Origin: Gracilimonas sp034520725
GTDB lineage: Bacteria; Bacteroidota; Rhodothermia; Balneolales; Balneolaceae
Length of the DNA: 64,000 nucleotides
Assembly: GCA_034520725.1 (NCBI GenBank)
Contig: JAXHNH010000025.1
Span: 124,001-188,000, forward strand
Reading direction: 5' to 3'
The notes under the pieces are model-generated. The model did not search any database. It saw only the letters and a list, made by a program, of their open reading frames with translations, and had not been told where the DNA came from. How positions within the stretch are numbered: position 1 is the stretch's first letter; each line of letters starts with the position of its first letter. Positions 17,350 to 26,970 of the stretch are shown one piece after another. A program made the position numbers and the translations under genes.

Positions 17350-19288
17350 TCAGTTCGTTAATGCCATTTCTGATTCGAAAAATGGTTTTCTGATTACATC
17401 ATCTTTGTGCTGACTAACCGATTCAAAATCAAGATAGAACCTCATGATTGGCAGCTGATATTTCTCAGATATATTCTTAATTCTTTTCATAACCTCCGGT
17501 TTTACATTTGTTTCTGCCAAAAAAATCATATCCACATTCTCTGAATGGATCAGCCTTTCAAGCTTCCAATGTCCACCAAAAATTTTGAAACCGTTTATTA
17601 GTGTACCCTCCTTTTGATAATCTTCATCCAAAAACCCCAAAACATTAAATGTGGGATTATCAAACGACATAATCTGATCTAACAATAGCTCTCCTGATGC
17701 ATTTGCACCATATATCAGCACTTTATTTTCTGCTTTACTAGTCCTGAAAAACAAATATCTCAAAGTCTTATGAGAAATTCTAAAACCAAGTACAAAGGTG
17801 AGCAACAAATAGAAATTCATGACTAAAAATGGAATAAAGAAGTCCGGTTTTACCTCAACTAGCAGGAAAAAGACAGGTACCAAAGCCAAAATAGAATAAG
17901 CAATGGCTTTTGTGATCTTCATGGCATCACCCAGTCCAATCAATTTGTAAGAATCTTTATAAATACCTACCAACCACAGTACCGCAAACTGAGTTACAGT
18001 AGCTGCAATCAAAAGAATTTGAAACTGTGATACTTCAATTTTGCTGTTGTTAGCCCACTGAATAGTGAACATAGACACGGTGAAAGCGGTAATAATAAAT
18101 ACAAGATCAAAAAATACTTTGATACTTGTTCGGTTTGCCCAAAAACGTTCATAGAAAGGGAGAAAAATACCATTGTTGAAAACATCAATCTCACGATATT
18201 TCAGCTTTTTAATGCCAATGAAAAGTATCAGAACTGTAATTCCCAAAGCAAATAATGTTTTATTATACGAGTCTATGATCGTTATACTAAAAGCTGAAAG
18301 TGCAAAAAATGCGGAAATTACATAAAGCAGTAATCACTGTATTCCTGTGTGTAAAACCATATTCAAGCAACTGATGATGAATATGAGATTTGTCAGGTAA
18401 AAACATCTTTTTTATACGACCTCGTATAGCTGTTTTTGCATTATCCTTATCAAGAAAAGTGCCTAAGAACCTGCGAACCATAGCAATCAGAGTATCAGTA
18501 ATTGGAAGACCAAGTACAATAATCGGGAAAAATATCGAGAAGCCGGTTGATATCTTATTTGAACTTTGAATGGAAAGTATTGCCAGTAAAAACCCCAGTA
18601 AAAGACTGCCTGAATCACCAAGGAATATCCTGGCCGGATTAAAATTATACCTCAAAAACCCCACTAAACTACCTGCCAGAATCAATGCAACATATGCGTT
18701 CCCAATTTCACCTGTTAATGAAGATACCGCAAAAATTGAAACACACGCTATAGTCGAAACACCAGATGCTAAACCATCGAGGCCATCGATCAGATTTATA
18801 GCATTTGTGATTCCAATTATCCATAATATTGTAAGTGGATAGTCAATAAATTGCACATTTAAAGCATATGAGCTTACCGGATTCATGACCGATGAGATCT
18901 TAACACCGGCAAGGTATACCATGGTGGCTATCACAAATTGCAGACCAAACTTAAGCCCTGGCTTAAGCGGTGTAATGTCATCCCAAACTCCCAACAAAAA
19001 AACTAAGGTTAGTGCCCCTCCAACTAAAAATATTTTCTGATAATACTCAGTCAAATCTACCTGCCCAGTATCAAAAACTAAAAATGCCAAGAAACTACTT
19101 ATCGCAAGCGTTAAGAAAATTGCCAGTCCACCTAACCGAGGCGTAATCTTTTTGTGCACTTTCCTTTCGTCAGGTTTATCTACAGCCCCGATCCTGTGAG
19201 CCACTTTTATAGCCAGCGGTGTGAATATTATTGCTATTGCTACAGGTACAATAAATGCTAAAATGAATTGTATTATTTGTATACCCAT
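17350..19288 (-). CDS. WecA/MraY-type glycosyl-1-phosphate transferase fused to a CapD-like domain (frameshift near 18290)
   Basis: The N-terminal 320 residues (19288-18330) are a polyprenyl-phosphate N-acetylhexosamine-1-phosphate transferase with about ten helices. Motifs are KPDERKVHKK, LGVWDD, NAINLIDGLDGLA, FLGDSGSLLLGF and the HIHHQLL cytoplasmic motif. Such enzymes load the first sugar on undecaprenyl phosphate. A one-base shift near 18290 restores YVISAFFALSAF and continues into about 315 more residues: helices, then a Rossmann-type start NKVLIYGANASGELLLDQI as in the N-terminal part of CapD/FlaA1-like epimerases, but without the epimerase domain. The fused arrangement is the likely true form. 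It is probably the initiating enzyme of this EPS pathway. Confidence 0.8.
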
Positions 19289-19370
19289 GATGTTTTTTTA
19301 ATTAGTCAAATACCCGATTATTCTGTGTATGTTTTGCGACACAAAACTCTCTTTATTTTGTGACCTTCTT

Positions 19371-20222
19371 TCAATGAATTGTCTCTCTGCATTTTGAAAA
19401 CTCCAGCTTCGTAAACCTATCGATTGATCTGTATAAAGTTGAGATACATCTAATAGAAACAGGAAGGTCTTCTGGCTCAATAATTTCCCCCTTTTTGCTG
19501 TAACAGGCATGCGTGACAGCATTTTTCAATTGTCTTAGATTCCCGGGCCAATCATAATTGATACATTTATATAAAGCTCTATCCGATATTTGAATAGTCT
19601 CCTCTGAATCACAAAAATCTGGAGATTTTTCATGTTGATTAATAAATAAACTTACTAACGGAATTATATCTTCCCTATGCTCTCTTAATGGTGGAATCAG
19701 AATAGATACGGGAGTTAACAATTCGCAGATGTACGGCCAAATGCTCTCTTTGGTATTTCCTTGCAGCCAATCTTTTTGCACGATAAAAATATACCTAGCC
19801 GTCTCAACTAGCCCATTGTCTTTGAACCGAATTAATTTTGATAATAGTTTAAGCTGTCCGATGGAATCCAAATCAGAAAAATTATCAATGATCAGAGCGA
19901 CTTTATTACAATCCTTTCGGTTTGTCAGTTGACTTTCAATTTCCTTGAATAAATTATCCTGCAGATCTTCCTGTTTTACATGGTCAAATGAAATATGAGC
20001 CATGTAATTATAGTTTGCCTTATCAAGCTGACAAATTAATTTTGCTATCCACTCCTTTCCAGTACCTTGCTCGCCGCTGATTACCACATTTGAGTCAGTT
20101 TTAGATAAAGAGATCACTTTTTCCAGAATATCGACCATGAGTCTACTTTCAAGTTGCTCCAAAGTCACTTCCACTTCACTTAGTGGTATTTCGAATTTTT
20201 TTAGGTTTTTTAGGATGCTCAT
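19371..20222 (-). CDS. Degenerate sigma-54-activator-like AAA+ protein lacking the GAFTGA loop
   Basis: About 283 residues of the bacterial enhancer-binding AAA+ fold. Walker A is intact (GEQGTGKE, 50-57) and the C-terminal lobe has IPPLREHREDIIPLV and YDWPGNLRQLKN. The GAFTGA loop that contacts sigma-54 is absent: the span between the first helix and Walker B is short and reads QLTNRKD. Walker B is ALIIDN instead of LFLDEV. No Fis-type HTH is seen. After about residue 265 the frame may be shifted (the alternative frame runs to about 19298). It cannot act as a normal activator. Lying within the EPS operon, it may be an antagonist or partner of the complete activator at 13.95 kb. Confidence 0.7.
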   Translation of the reverse strand: MSILKNLKKFEIPLSEVEVTLEQLESRLMVDILEKVISLSKTDSNVVISGEQGTGKEWIAKLICQLDKANYNYMAHISFDHVKQEDLQDNLFKEIESQLTNRKDCNKVALIIDNFSDLDSIGQLKLLSKLIRFKDNGLVETARYIFIVQKDWLQGNTKESIWPYICELLTPVSILIPPLREHREDIIPLVSLFINQHEKSPDFCDSEETIQISDRALYKCINYDWPGNLRQLKNAVTHACYSKKGEIIEPEDLPVSIRCISTLYRSIDRFTKLEFSKCRETIH

Positions 20223-20230
20223 AAATACGC

Positions 20231-21204
20231 CTATAATTTTATGCTAAATCCAAATTGATGAACCCTGTTAAAAAAATTATTACCAGGTGCTATTGAATAG
20301 TTCAGTTCTAGATCAGATATATTTAGTCCCAAACCCAAATGTCATACCTGATTCACTGGCACCTATCATGTAATCTTCTGCCCCATTCAAATAACCTAAT
20401 CTCACAAAAAAATTATTCTTTACCACAAACTCCCCGGCAAATCGATAGTAAATCTCCTGAACTTTTAACTTTGTTTCTGTAGAGGCATATAATGCGACTC
20501 TTCTTCTACTCCCTCTTTCAGGAAAATAAAGACTCGCGCCATATTCGAGACTTTCTTCAATATTTTTGTCCAGCAGAACTGTATTACCGTTGCCGTAGTG
20601 ATTGTATCCAAGACCATAGCCCAAATTCTTAATTTGAAGGGAATAGCTGATGTTATTTGAAGGCGTATAAATAGATCCTATACTCAAATTAACATGCTCT
20701 TTTGCATCAAAATCATTCCAGGCTGTGTAAGCATACCCTGTAGCACCTATACTAAAAACCGGAGCCACTAAATATGAGTAGGAAACACTTAATTGAAGCC
20801 TGTTTAGATCCGGTTGAATTATATCGACTCCACCTAAATAGTTAATCTCATTTAAACCTGAAGACAGATATTGTCAAATCAATTCCTAAAGAACTTCTTT
20901 TTAATCTCTTATAGTTTTTAACACCAAGACCTAGCAGTATAAATATTTGTTGTCCATGAGTGATAAGAGTTGTAATAAATCGACTTCTTGTTTTTAAATG
21001 AAAGTGAAGCAGGATTTGTAAACGTTTCTGAGATAATGAGACATCTGAGGATGTAGCATTTGCTAAAGAAAGATCCCTCGCTCCATTTTCCAATGTTCCT
21101 ACAAGTGGACCATAAGCATATTGTGAGAACACAGGATTTACTATTGTAAACACATACTTGTAAAGACTATACAGATTGCTATATGCAATATGACTGCTCT
21201 TCAT
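20231..21204 (-). CDS. Outer-membrane PorV/PorQ-like protein (frameshifted)
   Basis: Pieces of one beta-rich protein are spread over several frames. The N-terminal part has a hydrophobic leader and GARDLSLANATSSDVSL, matching the G-A-R-x-L-x-L-G-x-A opening of the PorV/UPF0164 outer-membrane group. In another frame it continues ASLSFKNKKSIYYNSYHSW. The C-terminal half (20768-20313) has alternating strands such as FFVRLGYLNGAEDYMIGASES. A further shift near 20320 gives LNISDLELNYSIAPGNNFF and ends FGFSIKL, with a stop at 20231-20233. It lies between the Wza-like gene and the AAA gene, 8 bases before the latter. Perhaps an outer-membrane helper for EPS or T9SS cargo. Confidence 0.6.
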
Positions 21205-21224
21205 ATTTTGTACAATTTTTCATC

Positions 21225-21941
21225 CTAATTCACCGCTCTAAAGAGTCCAAATACCAAGACCGCATCCCTCAGGAACCCAGAAAACTCTCTCACAAAATTC
21301 TCCTCCCTTGGTATATATACAATGTCACCCGGACCAATTTTGATCTCATGGTTCAAAAGTCCTTGTTCCAAATACTCGTTTAGATCAATTGTGGAGTAAC
21401 GGGGTGAGGAATCTCTCCTGTAAACTTTAACATACCTGAGATCTGCATCTGTAGTTGGTCCTCCGGCCATGGAAAGAAGCTCAAATAAGGATATTTCACT
21501 GACTACAGGAAAATTTTGCGCCTGAAACGGCCCCAAATACTGAAATAATGTTATCTCTTTTCGAGATCAAAGTGATAGTTAGGCGTATTTGCACCATTTA
21601 TATATTTCGATAGTTTCTCTGTCAATTCCCGATCAAGGTCTTCTTTGGTTTTTCCAGCCACCAAAACCTCTCCGATCAGAGGAATCGCCACTGTCCCATT
21701 ACTTGAAACTGTTGTTCTGGTATTGAAATCTTCATTTTGCCAAACCAAGATTTCTATTTCATCCCCATAGCTTATTTCATCCGGTGAATAAGCAGACTGA
21801 CCCTCAATTGATAAAGCTGCTTCATTTTTTATGTTCTGCTCAGATATATTTCGTGATGAACTGCACCCGCTAATTAATAGTACAAATAATAAAACCGGTA
21901 CAATGATAAAGGCGTTTTACTGTCATAGATTTTCTTTTCAT
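21225..21941 (-). CDS. Polysaccharide export lipoprotein, Wza/Poly_export family with SLBB domain (frameshifted)
   Basis: The outer-membrane/periplasmic export component of capsule and EPS systems. ATG 21941 opens MKRKSMTVKRLYH; a shift then gives the lipoprotein signal VLLFVLLISGCSSS. The Poly_export domain follows with YGDEIEILVWQNEDF, VSSNGTVAIPLIGEV and a helix LDRELTEKLSKYI. A second shift near 21555 leads into the SLBB part (VSEISLFELLSMAGG, YSTIDLNEYLEQG, IGPGDIVYIP). It is the first gene of the leftward EPS operon, starting about 30 bases below a sigma-54-like promoter, and is divergent from the Wzz-like gene. The joined length of about 240 residues is normal for short Wza relatives. 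Confidence 0.8.
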
Positions 21942-21973
21942 CAAAACAATTTTTAAAGTTTTGATGTACCCTT

Positions 21974-21989
21974 TTCAATAAATGTGCCA
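21974..21989 (-). promoter_or_regulatory. Sigma-54-like -24/-12 promoter, leftward EPS operon
   Basis: Read on the minus strand: TGGCACA-TTTA-TTGAA, against the consensus TGGCAC(G/A)-N4-TTGC(A/T). The spacing is exact and only the C of the -12 element differs. It ends about 33 bases before the ATG of the Wza-like gene. Confidence 0.6.
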
Positions 21990-22090
21990 TAAATACTCTC
22001 TCTCGAAAATTATTTTTCAAAAAGGCCTTTTAACACCCCTTATTAGTGAAATTAATTTTACTGAATACATCTGAATAATGATGCATGTGG

Positions 22091-22134
22091 GAAAATATTT
22101 ACACAGTAGACGTTCAGATGTGTGTAATATTTTC
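22091..22134. promoter_or_regulatory. Long inverted repeat, candidate enhancer (UAS) between the EPS operons
   Basis: Arms GAAAATATTTACACA (22091-22105) and TGTGTAATATTTTC (22121-22134) pair over 14 positions with a single bulged T, separated by 15 bases. It lies about 150 bases from the rightward and 125 from the leftward sigma-54-like promoter, the usual distance for an enhancer-binding activator. No T-run or gene end is nearby, so a terminator is unlikely. Role inferred. Confidence 0.5.
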
Positions 22135-22260
22135 TAAACAATACATATTGATATTTGATCTGTTCTAGAAAATTCTACTCTAGCACCCATTATAATTGCC
22201 ATTTACTCTAAGTCTTGAAATACATTAGAAATTTATTAACAATAGCCCATCCAATCAAAA

Positions 22261-22276
22261 TGGCACGACAATTGTA
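22261..22276 (+). promoter_or_regulatory. Sigma-54-like -24/-12 promoter, rightward EPS operon
   Basis: TGGCACG-ACAA-TTGTA matches the consensus TGGCACG-N4-TTGCA at every position but the -12 C (here T). It lies about 55 bases before the ATG of the Wzz-like gene. Confidence 0.7.
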
Positions 22277-22331
22277 TTTACAGCATTCAACAGAAAAAAA
22301 GTTAAAATATCAACATGATGAAAACTGAAAT

Positions 22332-23677
22332 ATGTGGCAGTTAGATACAATCGTAAGTGATTTAAAAAGCATCCTTAAAAGAAGGAAAAGGCTATTAATA
22401 CTGATACCACTGGTTATGTGTTTACTTGGAGGGACTGCAGCTTATTTAATACCTGCTAAATATCATTCATCCACTTCAATATTGGTTCAAAAGGAAGAAA
22501 CTTTAAATCCACTGATCCTTTATGAAATGGCAGTGAACATGGCATCTGAGGACCGATTAAAGTCATTCAATAAGATTGTTTTCAGTAGAACTACTGTCGA
22601 AATGCTGATCGATTCACTTAACCTTGATAAGGATGTAAAAAACAATATTGAGAGACAGCGCCTGATCGAAAAAGTCAAAAAAAACATCAATACTACATTC
22701 AGTGGATCAGACTCATTCGAAATTATTTACTACGACTCTGATCCATATAGAGCGCAAAAAGGGGTCGATATCATTGCAAATCATTTTATAAAAACGCGAC
22801 TTGATCTTGAGAATCAACAGAAATGAACAAACAGTGGTAACTTTTTTGAAGGCAAACTGGCTGAACTTGAAAAAGAGGTGGAAGTTCGAAGGGCCAATAT
22901 ATTATCCATTATCGAGACAACGGCTTCAGGATACTCCTAATGACAACACTGCCCTCCGTATTCAGATGCAGAACCTGGATCGTGAAATTGCGAGTATTCA
23001 GGAAGAGGTAAACAGTATGGAGCGCATCCAGAATAGCCTCAATGAAATTGATATCACCAATATTACCCCTGCTCAAATAGAAGATTTGTATTCACTCACG
23101 CTCATGAATTTTCCTTACTCAGATGAGCTTCGATCAGGTCTAAGAGAATATGATCAGCAGAAACAATCATATACAGCAGAGCACCGAACATTATACGGCT
23201 CTATGAATCAGATAAAAGACCTCAGTTCAAGAATGCCTCCAGCTGTACAAACTGAAATTGACCTAAAAGAACTGAAAATACAAGACCTTTCTGAGCAACG
23301 AGATCTCATCCTATCTAATATCGAGGAGACAGTAGTCGCACAGAGAATGGATGAAGGAACTGAAAGCGATTACGGTATTTACCGAAAATTATATGATGAG
23401 ATGAAGGTCAAAGCTGGAGCAAGCTAAGACCACCAGGGATCTTGGTCGTAAAGCAGCAGATCAATTCGTTGTCATTGACCCTCCTTACTTTCCTGAAAAA
23501 CCATCCTCACCCAACAGGCCCCTGATTATAATAGGAAGTTTGTTTGTAGGATTATTTGTGGCTGCATTTACTGTAGTTGTAGCCGAGGTATTGGATAATA
23601 CCATCAGAAGTGAGCACGACATTTACCAATATAATAAACCGGTCATTGCATTTATTTCGGACGGAAAAGCGTATTAA
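22332..23677 (+). CDS. Polysaccharide chain-length determinant/copolymerase, Wzz/GNVR type (frameshifted)
   Basis: An inner-membrane protein that sets polymer length and links synthesis to export. The N-terminus has a helix (about 22-42, LLILIPLVMCLLGGTAAYLI) followed by the Wzz domain (YHSSTSILVQKEETLNP). A shift at the T6 run near 22850 gives FFEGKLAELEKEVEVRRANILS, the coiled-coil start; the frame then returns to the long coiled coil. At 23412 an extra A breaks VKLEQAKTTRDLGRKAA. The end reads DPPYFPEKPSSPNRPLI, then a second helix (IIIGSLFVGLFVAAFTVVVAEVL). Joined, it is about 445 residues, normal for the periplasmic-coiled-coil class. First gene of the rightward operon; the kinase domain is the separate next gene. 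Confidence 0.82.
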
Positions 23678-23679
23678 AC

Positions 23680-24403
23680 ATGGATCAAATTAACGAAGAA
23701 TACAGAATAGAAAAGACTTCCGATGAATCACCCAAATCGATATGGAAGCCTGATCAAAACCTGATGCCCATTTTGGTATCGGAGAACAGATCAAATTTCA
23801 TTGACCCCGAAATTGTCCATCAGAAGTACTACAATAGTTTTAATTATTCTAAACTTCCTCAAGAATATAAAAAGCTGAATTTGTCGCTTGGCATTACCAG
23901 TGCCCGTAGCGGGGAGGGTAAAACCCATATTGCCGCAAATCTGGCCACTTCATTTGCTGTGGGATATCAAAAGAAAACAGTGCTTATTGATCTAAACATG
24001 AAGAACCCTTCAATTCACAAAATCTTTGACATCGACCCTAATCCAGGACTCACCCATACATTGAAAAATCGGGAGATCCAGCTAACTCAATCGATGCATG
24101 ATCAGCTTTATTTATTGCCAATAGGAGATGTAAATGATTACTCGCTTGGCTTAAGTGATATTCTTGCAATACGAGACCTTATCTGCACATTGGAGGATCA
24201 GTTCGATTTTATCGTAGTAGATATGTCTCCAATCCTACCTATTACTGAGTTTCCTGTTCTTTTTGCTAATGAGGTGGATGGCCTGATAACTGTAGTTGAC
24301 TCTAAAGAAAACCAAGCAGTCTGATATGAAGGAGATCTTCAGACACATCAACGAAGATCAGATCACTGGCTTTGTCTTTAACCGCATGGAACCGCAATCA
24401 TGA
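23680..24403 (+). CDS. BY-kinase-like / CpsD-type ATPase partner of the copolymerase (frameshift near 24322)
   Basis: About 240 residues. The cytoplasmic ATPase domain has Walker A SARSGEGKTHIAANLA (about 75-90), Walker A' VLIDLNMKNPSIH and Walker B FIVVDMSPI. These match bacterial tyrosine kinases that work with Wzz-type copolymerases. A one-base shift after ENQAV restores DMKEIFRHINEDQITGFVFNR and the stop at 24401-24403. No C-terminal tyrosine cluster is seen, so it may act as a ParA-like ATPase regulator rather than an autophosphorylating kinase. It starts 2 bases after the copolymerase stop and its last codons overlap the next gene by ATGA. Confidence 0.8.
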
Positions 24404-26155
24404 GTATTCTACTAGGAATCATAGCATTTCCATATGTGTGTACTTTTTAGTGCGCGATTTTTTTAGAAGGCGCTCAGCTCAGGCTGCAATGTGGGTTTTC
24501 TTCATTCTCATTACTTATCACACTCTGGGTTGTCTTCGGCATGTTTACCATGGAAAAACCTGATACACCGGATAGATTCTATTAATCCATGGAAACGATA
24601 AAAAACATATTGAGTCATCCTCCGGGCAAGTTCTCTGCTCTTTGATCCATTGGGATTGAATAGAAATAATGCTCCGGCAATCTCTATTCCTCTGGCAGGA
24701 TTTCGCTTGTATTTTCCATGCTGATTCTTACAGGTGGTAGTGTTGCTGCTTCTTTCTTCACCTTCCTGATCTTTGCCCTGATTCTGATAACGATCTATAA
24801 GGTTGAGTATAGTTTTTATGTTCTGATATTTCCTGGTGCTCTTTTTTGATCAGTTTGGAATTCCCGGTTTTGAGCCTTTTACCTACACCACTGATTATTT
24901 CAGAAACCTGAAAGAGAACAGATATTTGCCATATTCTTCAGCCGGGGTGGTGAATCCCATCGAGCTTCATTTTATTTTTATGGCCTTTACCTGGTTCTTT
25001 TTACTGCCAGTTAAAAAAAATTTCAGATTTCAGTCAATTCCGGCATGGGGTTCATTCATATTATTTCTGGCAACATTTGTATTCTCGTTTGTAAACGGGA
25101 TCCGTACGGGTGATTTTCTTGTGGCTTTATGGGAAGTTCGTGCTCTTTTCTACCTGTGTTTCCTTTTTCTATTCGTTCCACAGATCATCCAAACCAAAAA
25201 GCAGATTCAAATTTTACTATGGATCAGCATCATTGCCATTACCCTAAAGGCATTGCAAGCTATACATCGATATATGATACTTGGGTTTTCTACCGCCGGA
25301 TTTCAAACACTGACCAATCACGAAGACCCGGTCTTTACTTCCACGATATTTATTCTGGCGCTGGGTTTCTTTGTATTTGGTATTAAGGGAAAACAAAAGT
25401 GGTTACTTCTCATGCTTTGCATACCACTGGCTTTCGGGTTTTATATAGGTTTACGTAGGGCAGCTTATGCAGGTCTGATCATTTCCGTAGCAGCTTTCTT
25501 TGTTTTACTACCCATGCTTGAACAGCGATTACTGATCAAACGAAGTATGCCCTTCCTGTTACTGTTATTTGTTTATGTCGGGGTATTCTGGAATTACCCT
25601 AACTCGGGGTTTGCAGGACCGGTCAACCTCATTAAAAGTGGTATTGTTGAACCGGATAAAGAGACTAACCTTCAAGATTATTATTCAAATCTTTACAGGG
25701 ATTTCGAGGACTACAATCTTGCTGTAACTATACAAAGAAGCCCGTTACTCGGCATTGGCTTTGGCAACAAGTATGACATGCCCCTTAATCTTGCGAATAT
25801 TTCATTTCCACTGCGAGATTATATACCTCATAACGAAATTTTTTGGTACCTGATCAAAACTGGAGCAGTTGGCTTTCTCATGTTCTGGATCTTCTTCAAT
25901 GCTTTTGCTTTTAAGAGTGCTTACACCTTACACAGGCTTAAAGATCCGTACGCCAAAGCAGTCTGTGCCATGATCACAATTGCTGTGATAAACCAAATGG
26001 TGGTTTCCTATTTCGATCTACAGTTAACGTACTACAGAAATATGATTTATCTCGGCACGCTAATGGGGTTGCTGCCAACACTGATCACTATCGCAGATAA
26101 AGAACAAGAAACTAAACAATCAAAAATTGAGAACAATGATGAACCAAGGGGTTGA
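24400..26155 (+). CDS. O-antigen polymerase/ligase family membrane protein (frameshifted N-terminus)
   Basis: A multi-helix inner-membrane protein of the Wzy/WaaL superfamily. The C-terminal 420 residues are intact (24870-26155), with hydrophobic helices, the conserved YAGLIISVAAFFVLLP region, a long periplasmic loop (about bases 25570-25800) and the closing PHNEIFWYLIKTGAVGF typical of these enzymes. The first 430 bases are in at least three frames: MSILLGIIAFPYVC, VRDFFRRRSAQAAMWVFF, SVAASFFTFLIFALILI and LIFPGAL can be pieced together. It polymerises or transfers lipid-linked repeat units. Its start overlaps the ATPase gene (ATGA). Confidence 0.75.
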
Positions 26156-26909
26156 ATCAACTTATTTCTTAGGAGTAAGAGTTGATAAACACACATCAGA
26201 ATCCGCTTTGGGAAATATCCGAAATCTTCTGGATGACAATGCAGGAACCGGAAATATTGCCCCAATTTATTTCGTAAATGTACACAGCATTTTTCTCGCC
26301 ATACAGCATCACAAACTCATGGAGCAGTTGAATTACTCAGCTCTAACACTTGCAGATGGCAGTGGCTTAAATTTGGCTGGGAAACTGCTGGGTGAACCTG
26401 TCATTGAAAATCTAAACGGAACGGATTTTACCCCTAAGGTTCTTGAGATGGCCGCCCAAACCGGAAAAAGTGTTTACCTGTTGGGTGCCAGAGAAAGTGT
26501 TCTTAATAGTACTATTCAAAATCTAAAACAACAGTATCCAACCCTTAAGGTCGCAGGGCATCATCATGGCTACTTCAACAATGAGGATGAGGCTAGAATA
26601 ATTGATGATATCAATCAATCTGAAGCAGACATACTGTTAGTTGGCATGGGATCGCCGATTCAGGAAGATTGGATCTGGCAGAATAGAGAAAATCTACATG
26701 CCAAGGTGGGATTTGCTGTAGGAGGATTATTTGACTTCCTGTCTGGCGAATTTCCAAGAGCCCCATTATGGATGAGAAAATTAGGGTTGGAATGGGTTTT
26801 CAGGTTTTTCAATGATCCAACAAGTAAATGGAAACGAATTTTTATTGAGATCCCCATTTTTCTGCCACTAATTATTCTTGCTCAACTTTTGCCGAAGAGA
26901 ATCAATTAA
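26136..26909 (+). CDS. WecG/TagA/CpsF family glycosyltransferase
   Basis: About 258 residues; transfers an N-acetylhexosamine (ManNAc or ManNAcA in known members) to a lipid-linked GlcNAc. Family motifs: FVNVHSIFLA, LADGSGLNLA, NGTDFTPKVLEMA, VYLLGA, the HHGYF turn, ILLVGMGSPIQEDW and GFAVGGLFDFLSG, then RAPLWMRKLGLEW. Start at ATG 26136 (or 26139), inside the end of the previous gene. This family usually acts right after WecA, and a WecA-type enzyme sits in the divergent operon, so together they predict a GlcNAc-HexNAc start of the repeat unit. No frameshift seen. Confidence 0.88.
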   Translation: MMNQGVESTYFLGVRVDKHTSESALGNIRNLLDDNAGTGNIAPIYFVNVHSIFLAIQHHKLMEQLNYSALTLADGSGLNLAGKLLGEPVIENLNGTDFTPKVLEMAAQTGKSVYLLGARESVLNSTIQNLKQQYPTLKVAGHHHGYFNNEDEARIIDDINQSEADILLVGMGSPIQEDWIWQNRENLHAKVGFAVGGLFDFLSGEFPRAPLWMRKLGLEWVFRFFNDPTSKWKRIFIEIPIFLPLIILAQLLPKRIN

Positions 26910-26970
26910 ATGAATTCTGAAGATACTTATAACGAGATCAATACAATCGATTGCAAAGAACACTACAGTA

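Noticed and set aside
22051..22331. CRISPR or small RNA in the EPS intergenic region
   Set aside because: There is only one inverted repeat, no regularly spaced direct repeats, and no T-run that would end an sRNA.
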